Shown here: positions 16,254 to 24,911 of the stretch, one piece after another
Layout of the letters: every line of letters starts with the position of its first letter
Numbering within the stretch: position 1 is the first letter of the stretch
Assembly: GCA_022794255.1 (NCBI GenBank)
Contig: JAAWEL010000070.1
Span: 1-36,629 of the forward strand
Length of the DNA stretch: 36,629 nt
Source: Lachnospiraceae bacterium
GTDB lineage: Bacteria > Bacillota > Clostridia > Lachnospirales > Lachnospiraceae
Direction of reading: 5' to 3'
Position numbers and translations under genes: made by a program
Notes under the pieces: generated by a model
Database searches by the model: none
What the model was told of the DNA's origin: nothing
What the model saw: the letters and a program-made list of their open reading frames with translations, nothing else

Positions 16254-17471
16254 TTATTCGCTTTTTAACATTTCCCACAGTCCTTCTCCTTTATACTGGA
16301 GAATCAGATATTCTTCCTCTGACTGACGGTTTATCCACTTATTTCCACCGGTCTTTCCATCCCAGTGCTCCATGGAAGTCATCGCTTCATAGAGCTCCTG
16401 TCTGGTGGTTGCCCCGTCCTCTAAGCACTGGGCAATCATAGCTGCACATTCATAGGAATTTCTCTGATAGGCATTGGGTATATTCCCGTCAATGGCTTTG
16501 CACTGACGGATAAACTCCTGGACCCCTTCATCCGGATTGTCTGCATAAAAGCCTGTGCTGACGTAAAAGCCTTCCCCTGCATCTCCCACCAGATTGGTAA
16601 AGTCCTCTGTGTACATAGACTGATTCCCCAGCCATTTCACATCTGTAAGTCCCGCCTGTTTTGCCTGGTTTAAAATGGCGGCACACTCCACATAGCCCAT
16701 ATTTACCACAATGACATCCGGCTTTGCTTCCTTGATCTTTAATACCATGGCGCTGTAGTCCCGAACCTCCCCCTCATTGAAGGTCTCCGATGCCACCATC
16801 TCACAGTCTGTTCCTGACCCCTTCAGACTCTCGATAGCGCCGGAGGCAAATTCCATAAACTGAAGGCCGGCATCATTGTTCAGAGCAATAAAGGCAATGC
16901 GCTTTCCGTCCAGCTTTTCCACCGCATAGCGAGCCATGAGTGCGGACTCAATGGGAATGGTCATCCCTCTCTGGAACGTATAGTTATATTCTGTGGCAAT
17001 GGCGCTGTTCCCTGCGCAGGGAACCATAACCGGCATCTGAGCCTCGTCAAAAATCGGTCCAAAAGCCAGCGTACAGGTGCTGGAATAGCTTCCGATTGCT
17101 GCAATATATTTGTCATCCTCCGTGACGATCTGAGCCATATTGGTGCTCTGCGCCGCATCCGCCCCATCATCAAATACTTCAAACGTAAGCTCTGCCCCAT
17201 TGATTCCCCCTGCTGCGTTGACCTCATCGCAAAGGGCGGTTACCCCGGTTTTAAAGGCATTGCCGTATTGGGCGTTGTCACCCGTGAAAGGGGCAATCAA
17301 TGCAATGGTATAAGCCTCTCCTCCCTGCCCGGATGCAGAGGTGTTTTCTGCGGCCAAGCTCTGCCGGGCCGGGCCTGAAGAGCCCTGAGGTACGGCCGGA
17401 TTTTCTCCTCCGGAGCAGGCGCTTAACATTGTGGCTGCCAGTAAGATTCCCAGTCCAATCCTTCTTTTCAT
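16254..17471 (-). CDS. Lipoprotein substrate-binding protein of the liv-type transporter
   Basis: This is a 405-residue periplasmic-binding-protein type I (Leu/Ile/Val-binding-like) lipoprotein. Residues 1-19 form a lipoprotein signal with the lipobox LSAC and Cys19 as the lipidation site. A Gly/Ser-rich linker of about 40 residues follows. The binding domain starts at YTIALIAPFTGDNAQYGNAFKTGVTALCDEVNAAGGINGAELTF. It is the first gene of the operon, 37 bases before the amidohydrolase, and is driven by a strong promoter at 17571-17599. It delivers substrate to LivHM. Confidence 0.93.
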   Translation of the reverse strand: MKRRIGLGILLAATMLSACSGGENPAVPQGSSGPARQSLAAENTSASGQGGEAYTIALIAPFTGDNAQYGNAFKTGVTALCDEVNAAGGINGAELTFEVFDDGADAAQSTNMAQIVTEDDKYIAAIGSYSSTCTLAFGPIFDEAQMPVMVPCAGNSAIATEYNYTFQRGMTIPIESALMARYAVEKLDGKRIAFIALNNDAGLQFMEFASGAIESLKGSGTDCEMVASETFNEGEVRDYSAMVLKIKEAKPDVIVVNMGYVECAAILNQAKQAGLTDVKWLGNQSMYTEDFTNLVGDAGEGFYVSTGFYADNPDEGVQEFIRQCKAIDGNIPNAYQRNSYECAAMIAQCLEDGATTRQELYEAMTSMEHWDGKTGGNKWINRQSEEEYLILQYKGEGLWEMLKSE

Positions 17472-17526
17472 CTTGTTCCCTCCATTTTCTTACAATGTGC
17501 TTGTGATTGATCGCTCTCCTCTTTTA

Positions 17527-17562
17527 TATACATCAATTTTTATTTTTAATAATTGATGTATA
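17527..17562. promoter_or_regulatory. Probable GntR operator at the liv operon start site
   Basis: A 12-base inverted repeat, TATACATCAATT (17527-17538) and AATTGATGTATA (17551-17562), has a 12-base AT-rich spacer. One arm extends into the 10-base palindrome ATGTATACAT (17556-17565). The repeat starts about 9 bases after the -10 box and covers the expected transcription start, a position suited to repression. FCD-type GntR regulators commonly bind TGTATACA-like sites, and such a gene lies directly upstream. Binding itself is an inference. Confidence 0.7.
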
Positions 17563-17570
17563 CATTATGA

Positions 17571-17599
17571 ATTATAACAATGAAATCGCAGTTTGTCAA
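17571..17599 (-). promoter_or_regulatory. Sigma-A promoter of the liv-amidohydrolase operon
   Basis: On the minus strand a perfect TTGACA (17594-17599), 17 bases, and a perfect TATAAT (17571-17576). It lies 84 bases after the gntR stop, so the operon is transcribed separately from its regulator. The leader is about 90 bases and contains the inverted repeat described at 17527-17562. Confidence 0.92.
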
Positions 17600-17682
17600 T
17601 TTATTTTCCGTTGTTTTTTATAATTTATTTGGCATTGTTATTTTCTTTTAAGACAACTATGACAATCGGATCTGATATTATT

Positions 17683-18303
17683 TTATCCAATATATTTTTT
17701 CATCGCATAGTTTTTGGCATTTTTTATGTGTTCAAGCATGTGTTTTGCCGCAGCCGCGTAATCATTTTTCAACAGTTCCTCTATGATCTTTATGTGCTCT
17801 CTGATCCCTTCCCGCACTCGTTCATCATTACTTTTGTATACGCGATTCCGGTGATCCATCCCTTCCACCATTCGCAGTACCTCCCGCAGATATCGGTTAT
17901 CGCAGGTCTGGTATAGCAGCTCATGAAATTCTTCGTCCAGATGGATCTGTTTTTGTGTGTCAGTTTCTTCCTGGCAGCGTTGGAGGTAGTCTTTCAGAAA
18001 ACTTTTGCTGATCTGCTGGCCGTATATTTGTAAAATCTGTGGCTCGATTATGGCCCTGGCGTCAAATACCTCTGCTATGTCGTCAATGGTGATTCCGCGG
18101 ACAATGATGCATTTTTTGGGAATAATCGTGACCAGGTTTTCTTGCTCTAACTTGTTGAGCGCTTCTCGTATGGGCGTTCTGCTGGCTCCGATTTCTTTGA
18201 TCAGCTCGGCTTCGTTTAATATGCTTCCGGGGATGTATTCACATTCTATGATTTTTTGTCTGATGATTTCGTATGCTTTGTCTTTTAAGTATTTGCCTGC
18301 CAT
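17683..18303 (-). CDS. GntR-family regulator, FCD subgroup
   Basis: This is a 206-residue transcription factor. The winged helix occupies residues 5-70, with the recognition segment ELIKEIGASRTPIREALNKLEQENLV. The C-terminal all-helical FCD domain (about 75-200) shows metal-ligand-type residues in DEEFHELLYQTCDNRYL, in EHIKIIEELL, and in HMLEHIKNAK. FCD members usually sense small carboxylates or amino-acid-like ligands. It lies just upstream of the liv-type operon in the same orientation and probably represses it in the absence of ligand. AAAGGAG precedes the ATG. Confidence 0.92.
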   Translation of the reverse strand: MAGKYLKDKAYEIIRQKIIECEYIPGSILNEAELIKEIGASRTPIREALNKLEQENLVTIIPKKCIIVRGITIDDIAEVFDARAIIEPQILQIYGQQISKSFLKDYLQRCQEETDTQKQIHLDEEFHELLYQTCDNRYLREVLRMVEGMDHRNRVYKSNDERVREGIREHIKIIEELLKNDYAAAAKHMLEHIKNAKNYAMKKYIG

Positions 18304-18342
18304 GGCGGTTCTCCTTTCGGCTGGGGGTATGAGAATTAGTTA

Positions 18343-18376
18343 TTGTTGTATATATGTGTTGCTAAAATGGATTATA
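18343..18376 (-). promoter_or_regulatory. Probable gntR promoter -10 box and self-operator
   Basis: The minus strand has a perfect TATAAT at 18371-18376 with no good -35 box 17 bases upstream. Just downstream, 18346-18356 reads TTGTATATATG on the plus strand, similar to the TGTATACAT core of the liv operator. This suggests autoregulation, as is common for FCD regulators. Both points are inferred. Confidence 0.45.
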
Positions 18377-18443
18377 GCAGATGTTGAGGGGAATTGGTAG
18401 AGGGGAATTTTTTTGAGGAGAGAGGCCGGGTTTCGTCCTATGA

Positions 18444-18504
18444 AAATCGAGGTAGGGGAAGCGGCTTTTGTGCAAGCACAACACCGCTTCCCTTACCTCG
18501 ATTT
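18444..18504 (-). terminator. Long near-perfect hairpin after the DUF5717/DUF5716/TPR block
   Basis: The arms (18444-18464 and 18484-18504, core ATCGAGGTARGGGAAGCGG) pair over about 20 bases with one GU or mismatch position. The loop contains a second small inverted repeat TTGTG/CACAA. It ends with only four T residues on the minus strand, about 15 bases after the stop of the TPR-like gene. It probably stops or stabilises that transcript. It lies between the block and the gntR promoter. Confidence 0.6.
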
Positions 18505-18519
18505 CTCCACATCTCATGC

Positions 18520-19332
18520 CTACGCCATATTTCGATACTCTTGTTTCCATTGATAGATTCGCTCTGCTTCTCCTGCCTGGCGTTTTACAGGATCTTTCTG
18601 GAACAATGCCTCTAGTTCCTTCACCTGTTTTGAATCCCTTGCTTTTTGGCGGGCCCGGATTAATCTGTCATCCCAAAGCTTTTGCTGCTTTTCTGTGATC
18701 TCTCCCTGGAGCTCCTGGCTCAATATAAGACGACTGTCGATTCTGCTTAGATCGTATAAACGCTCTAAAATCACTTCCTGCTGGCTTTTTTTATAGGCAT
18801 TTTCAAAAGCCTCAAAGGCTCTATCCAACTGAAACATCCGGGCGTAACAAGACCCTAAATTATTCCACACTCTTCCAAAAAACAGATCATCCACATGCTC
18901 ACTGGAAGGCAATTCTAAAAGTTCCTTGTATAATTTTACTGCCCGGCCATATTGGCGAAGGGAAAACAGCTCGTCTGCCTTCATCCTCATAAAATCTGCC
19001 GGATGCTTTTTCCTGAGGGCAGCGGCCATCTGGCGAAAACGGCCTACCTCTGCCATACTATAGTAATCACATTCCTGCAAAATTATCATCAGGGCTTCAT
19101 CCGGATTCTCCCCGCTCTTTAACCACCGCTCCACCTTCAGTGCGAGAAAACCTTGATTGAGCTCCTCTCTGAGAAAGGTTAAAAGCCTCTCGTCCACAAA
19201 ACCGTCCAACACCAGCATGGGATGGTTAAATATTACATAGGACAACTCCTGGGAGGAATAAAGATGGATTCCCATGGATTCCATAAAATATGGCCGTTTT
19301 ACATGCTCCTGCCTGCACAACAGTAAACTCAT
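18520..19332 (-). CDS. TPR-like helical protein of the DUF5716/DUF5717 block
   Basis: This is a 270-residue cytosolic protein of unknown function. The N-terminal ~60 residues (RPYFMESMGIHLYSSQELSYVIFNHPMLVLDGF) are not repeat-like. From about residue 115 it is helical with TPR-like pairs (ADELFSLRQYGRAVKLYKELLE; RVWNNLGSCYARMFQLDRAFEAFENAYKKS). The tail is charged and probably coiled coil (GEITEKQQKLWDDRLIRARQKARDSKQVKELEALFQKD). Its ATG overlaps the DUF5716 stop by four bases, so the two are translated together. I infer a physical partnership with the Hsp70-like protein. Confidence 0.8.
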   Translation of the reverse strand: MSLLLCRQEHVKRPYFMESMGIHLYSSQELSYVIFNHPMLVLDGFVDERLLTFLREELNQGFLALKVERWLKSGENPDEALMIILQECDYYSMAEVGRFRQMAAALRKKHPADFMRMKADELFSLRQYGRAVKLYKELLELPSSEHVDDLFFGRVWNNLGSCYARMFQLDRAFEAFENAYKKSQQEVILERLYDLSRIDSRLILSQELQGEITEKQQKLWDDRLIRARQKARDSKQVKELEALFQKDPVKRQAGEAERIYQWKQEYRNMA

Positions 19333-20546
19333 AGCATAACCTCTTGTCTGATTTGTGTACTGGAGGCAGGAAACAACTCCCCAAAGCCCCGATCCTTTAA
19401 CGTTACTTCCATTGTCCGCTCATCCAGAAATAGTACCTGTATCTGCACTCGTGTGGTTTTCTCCGGCCTCTTGGGAAATCCTTCTAAGGGAATGGAGATC
19501 AGCCGCTTCTTTTTGGAATCCACGGAAGTCACAATAAAATCTACCGTGTTTTGCCGGTCCGGAATCACATCAATCACTGACACCCGGTCATACCAGCAAT
19601 CTCCGGCTGCTGCCACTGTCACATTGTTTTCCTGCCCCCGATGAAGCACATTCATAGAAACCGTGGTTTTCAGCCTTCCGTCACAGATGCAGGTAAAAGA
19701 AGCATTGTTCCCTGGCTCCTCCCCGGCACGGCATGCCGCTCCCCGGGCCATTAAGCCCTGTTCCATATACACCTTTCTCTTGGAACACAAAAATTTCATA
19801 AGCCCTTCTGCCCACTTCTGATCTGCAAACCCTTTCCCTGTAAGGAATATTGCTGAGTAGGCTTTTTTAGCCATGATCTTTTCTGCACAGCTAATCATAA
19901 TCCGATCTGCTAAACGGCTGCCGGAAAGGGTCTTTAAAATATCCAGGCTAAAGCCCTCCTCCCGATCCTCATACTCAGCCACCACAGTGACCTTTTTCAT
20001 GCCCCGCTGCACTTTCATCTCATAATACCGGAGCCCGGCTTCCGCCAAATCAAACATACCTACTGTGTTGTTCCATATCTCTTTTTTCTGGCTTAAAGTA
20101 TAATAAATAAAGCTTTCTGAATGACTGATCACCTGAACTTGTTCTTCCGAAATTCCCAAGCGCACGCCTAAATCCCGAAGCATCCGGTTCATCTTTGGAT
20201 CCAGCCTTTTTACAGTAAACACCACTCGGTCCGTCTTTGTCTTTTGATACTCCCTTTGAGGAAGCTTCAAAATCCGCTCAAGAAACAGAAATAAAAGCTC
20301 CTTTCCCCCATAGCGAACCTCCCCTAAAGTGGCTGTCCCATCCCGCATGGCAAGATTCAGCAGCTTATCCACAATAATTCCGTCACCTTTTAGCGTGTGA
20401 GCATAGGCCTCCTCCCCCACATACCACTCATCTGCATTTTTATTCCGGCAGATCACTGTGGGAATCGTCCACAACATCTCTTCCTCCGGGCAGTTGATCT
20501 GCGTATACTCGTCACACAAGTCCACTCCTACCAAAAGTCCGTCCAT
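19329..20546 (-). CDS. DUF5716-type protein with degenerate Hsp70/actin-like fold
   Basis: This 405-residue protein resembles DUF5716 proteins of Lachnospiraceae, which have no known function. The order of motifs suggests an ASKHA (Hsp70/actin) ATPase. A phosphate-1-like LLVGVDLCDEYTQI lies at residues 4-17. A phosphate-2-like VGMFDLAEAGLRYY lies near 163. An adenosine-like SAIFLTGKGFADQKW lies near 236, followed by QGLMARGAACRAG. The usual DxGT/S residues are altered, so ATP hydrolysis is uncertain. From about residue 280 the protein turns beta-rich, like the substrate domain of Hsp70. It lies 19 bases after DUF5717 and overlaps the TPR gene. Confidence 0.8.
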   Translation of the reverse strand: MDGLLVGVDLCDEYTQINCPEEEMLWTIPTVICRNKNADEWYVGEEAYAHTLKGDGIIVDKLLNLAMRDGTATLGEVRYGGKELLFLFLERILKLPQREYQKTKTDRVVFTVKRLDPKMNRMLRDLGVRLGISEEQVQVISHSESFIYYTLSQKKEIWNNTVGMFDLAEAGLRYYEMKVQRGMKKVTVVAEYEDREEGFSLDILKTLSGSRLADRIMISCAEKIMAKKAYSAIFLTGKGFADQKWAEGLMKFLCSKRKVYMEQGLMARGAACRAGEEPGNNASFTCICDGRLKTTVSMNVLHRGQENNVTVAAAGDCWYDRVSVIDVIPDRQNTVDFIVTSVDSKKKRLISIPLEGFPKRPEKTTRVQIQVLFLDERTMEVTLKDRGFGELFPASSTQIRQEVML

Positions 20547-20565
20547 AATCCATCCTCTTTCTTGT

Positions 20566-23500
20566 CTATATCACCCGAAACAGTTCTTCCATAGCCACGC
20601 TGTCTTCCACATACCTTTTCATCTTCTCCTTAAGCGCAGCCTCCTCCTTAAGCGTCAGGCAGAGTCCCATTTCATTAAGCGCCGCAAAACGGCTCCCCTC
20701 TGCTTTTTCCCGGCCTGGCTCCCAGGAGAGACTCCCCTCTTTGGCCAGGGTCAGCTTTTCTTCATTTTTTTCATACACCCGGTATTCCAGGATCTCCCCT
20801 TCAAACAATACCTTCTGCCGGATAAATATGCCTGGATATACCCGGCGCATCTCTTCCCAATGATACTCTTCCTCCTCCGGAAGAATCCGGATCTGAAGAG
20901 CCGGTCTGGCATCCCTGTTTCCCTGGTACTCTATAATCACCTGATCCATAATGGAATCTGGCATGGAAACCCATCTTCCCAGCTCCTTAAACCAGGAGAA
21001 TACCATCCCTTCTGCCAGAAGATGTCTGGTAATCACCTGACAAAGCTCCTTTCGCTCCCCTTCCAGCACTGGAAGCGTGGAGTAATATCTGGACAATGCC
21101 AGCAGATAGACAACAGGAATCTTGTCATAATCCGTGATTCCCTGGATCGCTCCCTCAAGATAAGCAAATACCCGGTCTCCTGCAGGCTCTCCTTTCAAAA
21201 AATATTCAGAGGATTTCATGGTAAAATAAGCCTTCACCAGATTCTCTCCTGTTTTCTTTCCTGCCACATACCAATCAAAAACGGAATCCATCCGGTTGGT
21301 CTCCCCGGTAAACAGCATCTGAGCCAGAAGACGCTCCGGCATATCGTATACCGTAACCCGTTCCCGTACTGCCTGATTTAAAATCCGAAACATCTGTTTC
21401 CCTGAGCCATTAAAATGCTCACACAGATAGTCTAGCAACACACTGTCATATTTGCCGGCAGAAAACAGATCACAGCAAATCAGTAGCAGCAGGTCATCTT
21501 CATCAGCCACTTGCTGTAAAATCATCTGACTGCACAGCTTTAAAAGCCGGGTCTTTTTGATGTCCTCCGCCCCATAGCGGCAGATCCTCACCCAGGCCTC
21601 TTTCATATAATCCTGCTGGATCAGAGTCTCACAGATGCCTGCCCGTTCCTTTCTGGTGAGCTGATCCATATTAAGGCCTAAAAGATACTCGGCTCCCCCT
21701 GCCGCATCGCTTCCTTCTGTCTCTGCCCGGTTCTGGTAATACTGAATCATACGGGAAAGAATTTTTTTCCGGTACATAGGTTTCAGCTTCAGATCCGCCG
21801 CGATCCGCCGCAAAGTCACCACATCCGGCTCCCCGGATATTCCGCAATCCACGATCTCGCCGCACTTTTGCAGCCGCAGCATCTCATGGCTCGGGTAGAC
21901 TTCATAGCATCTTTCCTCCAATTCCCGAATATTGTCCTTTTTCTCCATAGCCGGAAACTTCCTAAAGGGAATATTAGCATAGCGGTTTCCATAACCATCC
22001 TGAAACAAAAGCACCGAATGTTCTCTGAATAAAGGCACATAGACCATGCCATCCCTCACCAGAAATGCATCCTCCTCCTCCAACTCCTCATAGCTGACCA
22101 CCACATATTTTATATTGGAATTGTCAAGCTCAATCCGGCAGGATTTAAGAACAGCCGGTAATACACGGGCTACCCTCTGATCAATCATTTCCTTATAAAC
22201 CATATGCTGATAAAGCACCACCAGCCTCTGATTGACCCGGGCATTCAAAAGCTGTTCCATAGTAAACTTTTCGATGTCCCTCTCGTACTGCCGATACAAA
22301 TCTGAGTCTGGCTTCATATATTTTAAAATATTCATGTAAATGGTAGAACGGCTATGTTCATCCAAAGACTTCTCATAGGAAAAATATAAGAGAACCTCCT
22401 TGGGAAGTAAATATGGATAATCTGCCGGCAGGGAATAAAGATAGTATTCATACAATCTTGTTAAGCTTACCCCTTTATCCAATGCCTTCTGATACCAGGG
22501 AAAATATTTTTCATTGCGGCAATCTCCCTTGATCAGCATGCCACAGACCGCACTGAGAAATTCCTTCTCCGGATATCGCTCATAAAGCGCCATCAAAAGC
22601 CGGCATCCGGATCTGGTATAATGCTTGACCGTTCCAGCCAGCTCTGCCGCTCTCTCAGCCAGCTCCCGCTCCATAATCCCCTGTTTTACAGAAAAATTAA
22701 GCACCTGGATCTCAAAGCTTCCCAAACGGTGCATTAATGCAGGGTTTTCCCGGTATATAAAAAATGCCTGAGCATACACAAACGGACTACAAGAGCCCTG
22801 ATCCGCCAACCTGCCCATTTTCCCCAAAAGCTCTGCCGGATTTTCCTTAAGTCCCGGATCCACCTTCATCCACAAAAGAAACAAATAAGGGTGGCGGCTA
22901 TTCTCCTGAATACATTTCCTCACCAGGCGGATCAGTGTATCCCTCTGCCCTTCCTTTTTTCCCAAAAGCTGCAAAAGATACTGATAAAAGCAGTATAGCT
23001 GAGGCTGATCCCGGCGCAGATCCAAAAGCTCCCCCTTGCGCCCTTCCAAAAGCCCATCTGCCCGGTCAGTCTGGCCGTCAAGAAGGGCTAACTCTGCCTG
23101 TAAAAGCAGGTTAAGAGGAGTCTCCCCGCTTTTTTTGCGCAGATTTTCCACCTCCTGCTTCATCTGATCAATCAGAGTTCTCTCTTTGGAAAGTCCCAGC
23201 TCATACTGAAGGCGAAGCTTAAGATAATGTCCCAAGTTCTCCCGTTCCCTGCTGCGGGGTACCCGAAACTCCTCATCTCCGCCCAAAACCTCCACCTCCA
23301 CCAAAACAGTCTCCCGAATTGTGGAAATCAGAAGCGCCCCCAGATTCCTTCCGCCGTGAAGCCTGGCCGGATTCACCACATACCCAACCTGACACACCCC
23401 GTCCTTAAAATCCGATGGACCAAAAGATCTTCTGGTAAGATCCAGAAAGTCACCGTCTGCCGCCACCTGGAACTGCACATGTCCCCAGGTGCTTGCATGG

Positions 23501-24144
23501 ATCTCCAACCATTCTTTTACCGGCTTTTCCAGCTTTCCAATGGAAATATGGTTTTTCTCCACCTCCAGCTTTACCGGTTCCTTCGCCTTTAGAGCCACCA
23601 AAAACTCCTCTAACAGATTCTGACGGTTCCCCCTGTTTTTAAGGCCATCATATAATGCACGGATATGAATATCCTGCATAAAAGGAGCTTTGGCAAAATC
23701 CTGATATTCAAACAACCGCAGGGCCGTCTCCTGATCCTTCTTTGCAAGCCCGGCAAAGTCTGCTGCCGTTTTCAGATTCTCCAAAGTCCTGTCGGACACC
23801 TCCACCACTATGGAAAAAGAATACGGCACCTTATATTCCCCTGCATTGGTCACAAGATAAAGGGCCCCCGTAATCACATCCTTCTGGCTCAGATACGTAC
23901 TGTCGATGTCGAATGTAATGCGATTGCGGACGCCGCCGAATGCGTTATTGGCAACGCGGACACGTATATTGGAAGAATATACTAGGCCTTTAATAAAACG
24001 GCCTTTTTCATCTGCCACGGATATTATCTTTCTCGTCACTTCCCCGGCATGTACCGTGTCCGTCAATTCTGCCGGGCTGATAACCAGCCTTAAAGCTTCT
24101 GGTTCAACAATCCCCTTCGCCAGCCGGTTGATTCTTTCTCTCAT
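20566..24144 (-). CDS. Giant DUF5717-type protein (N-terminal beta domains, helical-repeat body)
   Basis: This 1,192-residue protein resembles DUF5717 proteins of Lachnospiraceae, whose function is unknown. It has no signal peptide and no membrane segment. Residues ~1-110 are beta-rich (VYSSNIRVRVANNAFGGVRNRITFDI...GEYKVPYSFSIVVEV). A second beta domain spans about 185-300. From about 310 to 1,000 it reads as an alpha solenoid of irregular helix pairs. A final region contains PALQIRILPEEEEYHWEEMRRVYPGIFIRQKVLFEGEILEYRVYE. I start it at the ATG at 24144, which has AGGTGG upstream; the frame is open to 24213 but without a site. It is the first gene of the block. Confidence 0.85.
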   Translation of the reverse strand: MRERINRLAKGIVEPEALRLVISPAELTDTVHAGEVTRKIISVADEKGRFIKGLVYSSNIRVRVANNAFGGVRNRITFDIDSTYLSQKDVITGALYLVTNAGEYKVPYSFSIVVEVSDRTLENLKTAADFAGLAKKDQETALRLFEYQDFAKAPFMQDIHIRALYDGLKNRGNRQNLLEEFLVALKAKEPVKLEVEKNHISIGKLEKPVKEWLEIHASTWGHVQFQVAADGDFLDLTRRSFGPSDFKDGVCQVGYVVNPARLHGGRNLGALLISTIRETVLVEVEVLGGDEEFRVPRSRERENLGHYLKLRLQYELGLSKERTLIDQMKQEVENLRKKSGETPLNLLLQAELALLDGQTDRADGLLEGRKGELLDLRRDQPQLYCFYQYLLQLLGKKEGQRDTLIRLVRKCIQENSRHPYLFLLWMKVDPGLKENPAELLGKMGRLADQGSCSPFVYAQAFFIYRENPALMHRLGSFEIQVLNFSVKQGIMERELAERAAELAGTVKHYTRSGCRLLMALYERYPEKEFLSAVCGMLIKGDCRNEKYFPWYQKALDKGVSLTRLYEYYLYSLPADYPYLLPKEVLLYFSYEKSLDEHSRSTIYMNILKYMKPDSDLYRQYERDIEKFTMEQLLNARVNQRLVVLYQHMVYKEMIDQRVARVLPAVLKSCRIELDNSNIKYVVVSYEELEEEDAFLVRDGMVYVPLFREHSVLLFQDGYGNRYANIPFRKFPAMEKKDNIRELEERCYEVYPSHEMLRLQKCGEIVDCGISGEPDVVTLRRIAADLKLKPMYRKKILSRMIQYYQNRAETEGSDAAGGAEYLLGLNMDQLTRKERAGICETLIQQDYMKEAWVRICRYGAEDIKKTRLLKLCSQMILQQVADEDDLLLLICCDLFSAGKYDSVLLDYLCEHFNGSGKQMFRILNQAVRERVTVYDMPERLLAQMLFTGETNRMDSVFDWYVAGKKTGENLVKAYFTMKSSEYFLKGEPAGDRVFAYLEGAIQGITDYDKIPVVYLLALSRYYSTLPVLEGERKELCQVITRHLLAEGMVFSWFKELGRWVSMPDSIMDQVIIEYQGNRDARPALQIRILPEEEEYHWEEMRRVYPGIFIRQKVLFEGEILEYRVYEKNEEKLTLAKEGSLSWEPGREKAEGSRFAALNEMGLCLTLKEEAALKEKMKRYVEDSVAMEELFRVI

Positions 24145-24251
24145 AGTACCACCTGTTTTGGTTTCTCGGTTGCATTCAATGGCAAACAGCCAAAATACAG
24201 CCTTATCTGCCATTTTAAATCGTATTTCATCTTATCTTAGCATATTTTCAC

Positions 24252-24280
24252 TTGATTTAAAAGGTTTAAATTGGTATGAT
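24252..24280 (+). promoter_or_regulatory. Sigma-A promoter of the DUF4364 gene
   Basis: TTGATT (24252-24257), a 17-base spacer and TATGAT (24275-24280) lie about 80 bases before the start codon. The 217-base divergent region between 24144 and 24362 must also hold the promoter of the DUF5717 gene. On the minus strand I see only a weak TAAGAT -10 near 24236. Confidence 0.7.
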
Positions 24281-24361
24281 AGAAAAAAAGTTATAATGGA
24301 AAGAGACTCCCATCTGTTATGACTGTTTCAGACTCTTATTTAGACAGAAAGAGGCGGCGCT

Positions 24362-24892
24362 ATGTTATCGGACCCAATGACACTTTATAAACTGATGAAT
24401 CTCTACATGCTCAAGCAGGTGAATTTTCCCCTGACCAATGCCCAGCTTACGGAATTTTTCCTGCAGCATGAATATACCAATTATTTTACTCTTCAGCAGG
24501 CCTTAAACGAGCTGCAGGAATCCGGCCTGGTCCGTGCCGAATCTTCCCACAACAGTACCCGCTATGAAATCACCCGGGAAGGGGAGGATACTTTAAGCTT
24601 CTTCGGCAGCAACATATCTCCTGCCATTGTGGAGGACATGGACAATTATTTGAAGGAAAATCGCTTCCGCATGCGCAATGAGGTCAGCACCATCTCCGAT
24701 TATTACAAATCAACCGCCCAGGATTACGTTGTCCACTGTGAGGTGCGAGAGGGAAAAAGTTCCTTAATCAGCTTAGAGCTCTCTGTCCCTGACAAGGATC
24801 AGGCAGAGCTGATGTGTTCTCACTGGGAGGCCCGCAGCCAGGAGATCTATGCCTTTGTGATGCGTACCCTGATGCGGGACCAAACCGAATGA
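24362..24892 (+). CDS. DUF4364 winged-helix protein
   Basis: This is a 176-residue protein matching DUF4364 (LSDPMTLYKLMNLYMLKQVNFPLTNAQLTEFFLQHEYTNYFTLQQALNELQESGLV). Residues 8-80 form a PadR/MarR-like winged helix: NAQLTEFFL and YFTLQQALNELQESGLV are the DNA-binding helices and TRYEITREGEDTLSFF the wing. The second half is an alpha/beta domain of unknown ligand. It is probably a transcription regulator, though no target is established. It is divergent from the DUF5717 block and could control it. GAGGCGGCGCT before the ATG gives a modest ribosome binding site. Confidence 0.88.
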   Translation: MLSDPMTLYKLMNLYMLKQVNFPLTNAQLTEFFLQHEYTNYFTLQQALNELQESGLVRAESSHNSTRYEITREGEDTLSFFGSNISPAIVEDMDNYLKENRFRMRNEVSTISDYYKSTAQDYVVHCEVREGKSSLISLELSVPDKDQAELMCSHWEARSQEIYAFVMRTLMRDQTE

Positions 24893-24911
24893 TAAAAGTA
24901 GTTCATAGCCA

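Noticed and set aside
20458-21381. A 307-codon plus-strand ORF
   Set aside because: It is antisense to the DUF5716 and DUF5717 genes, which have proper starts and protein-like composition.
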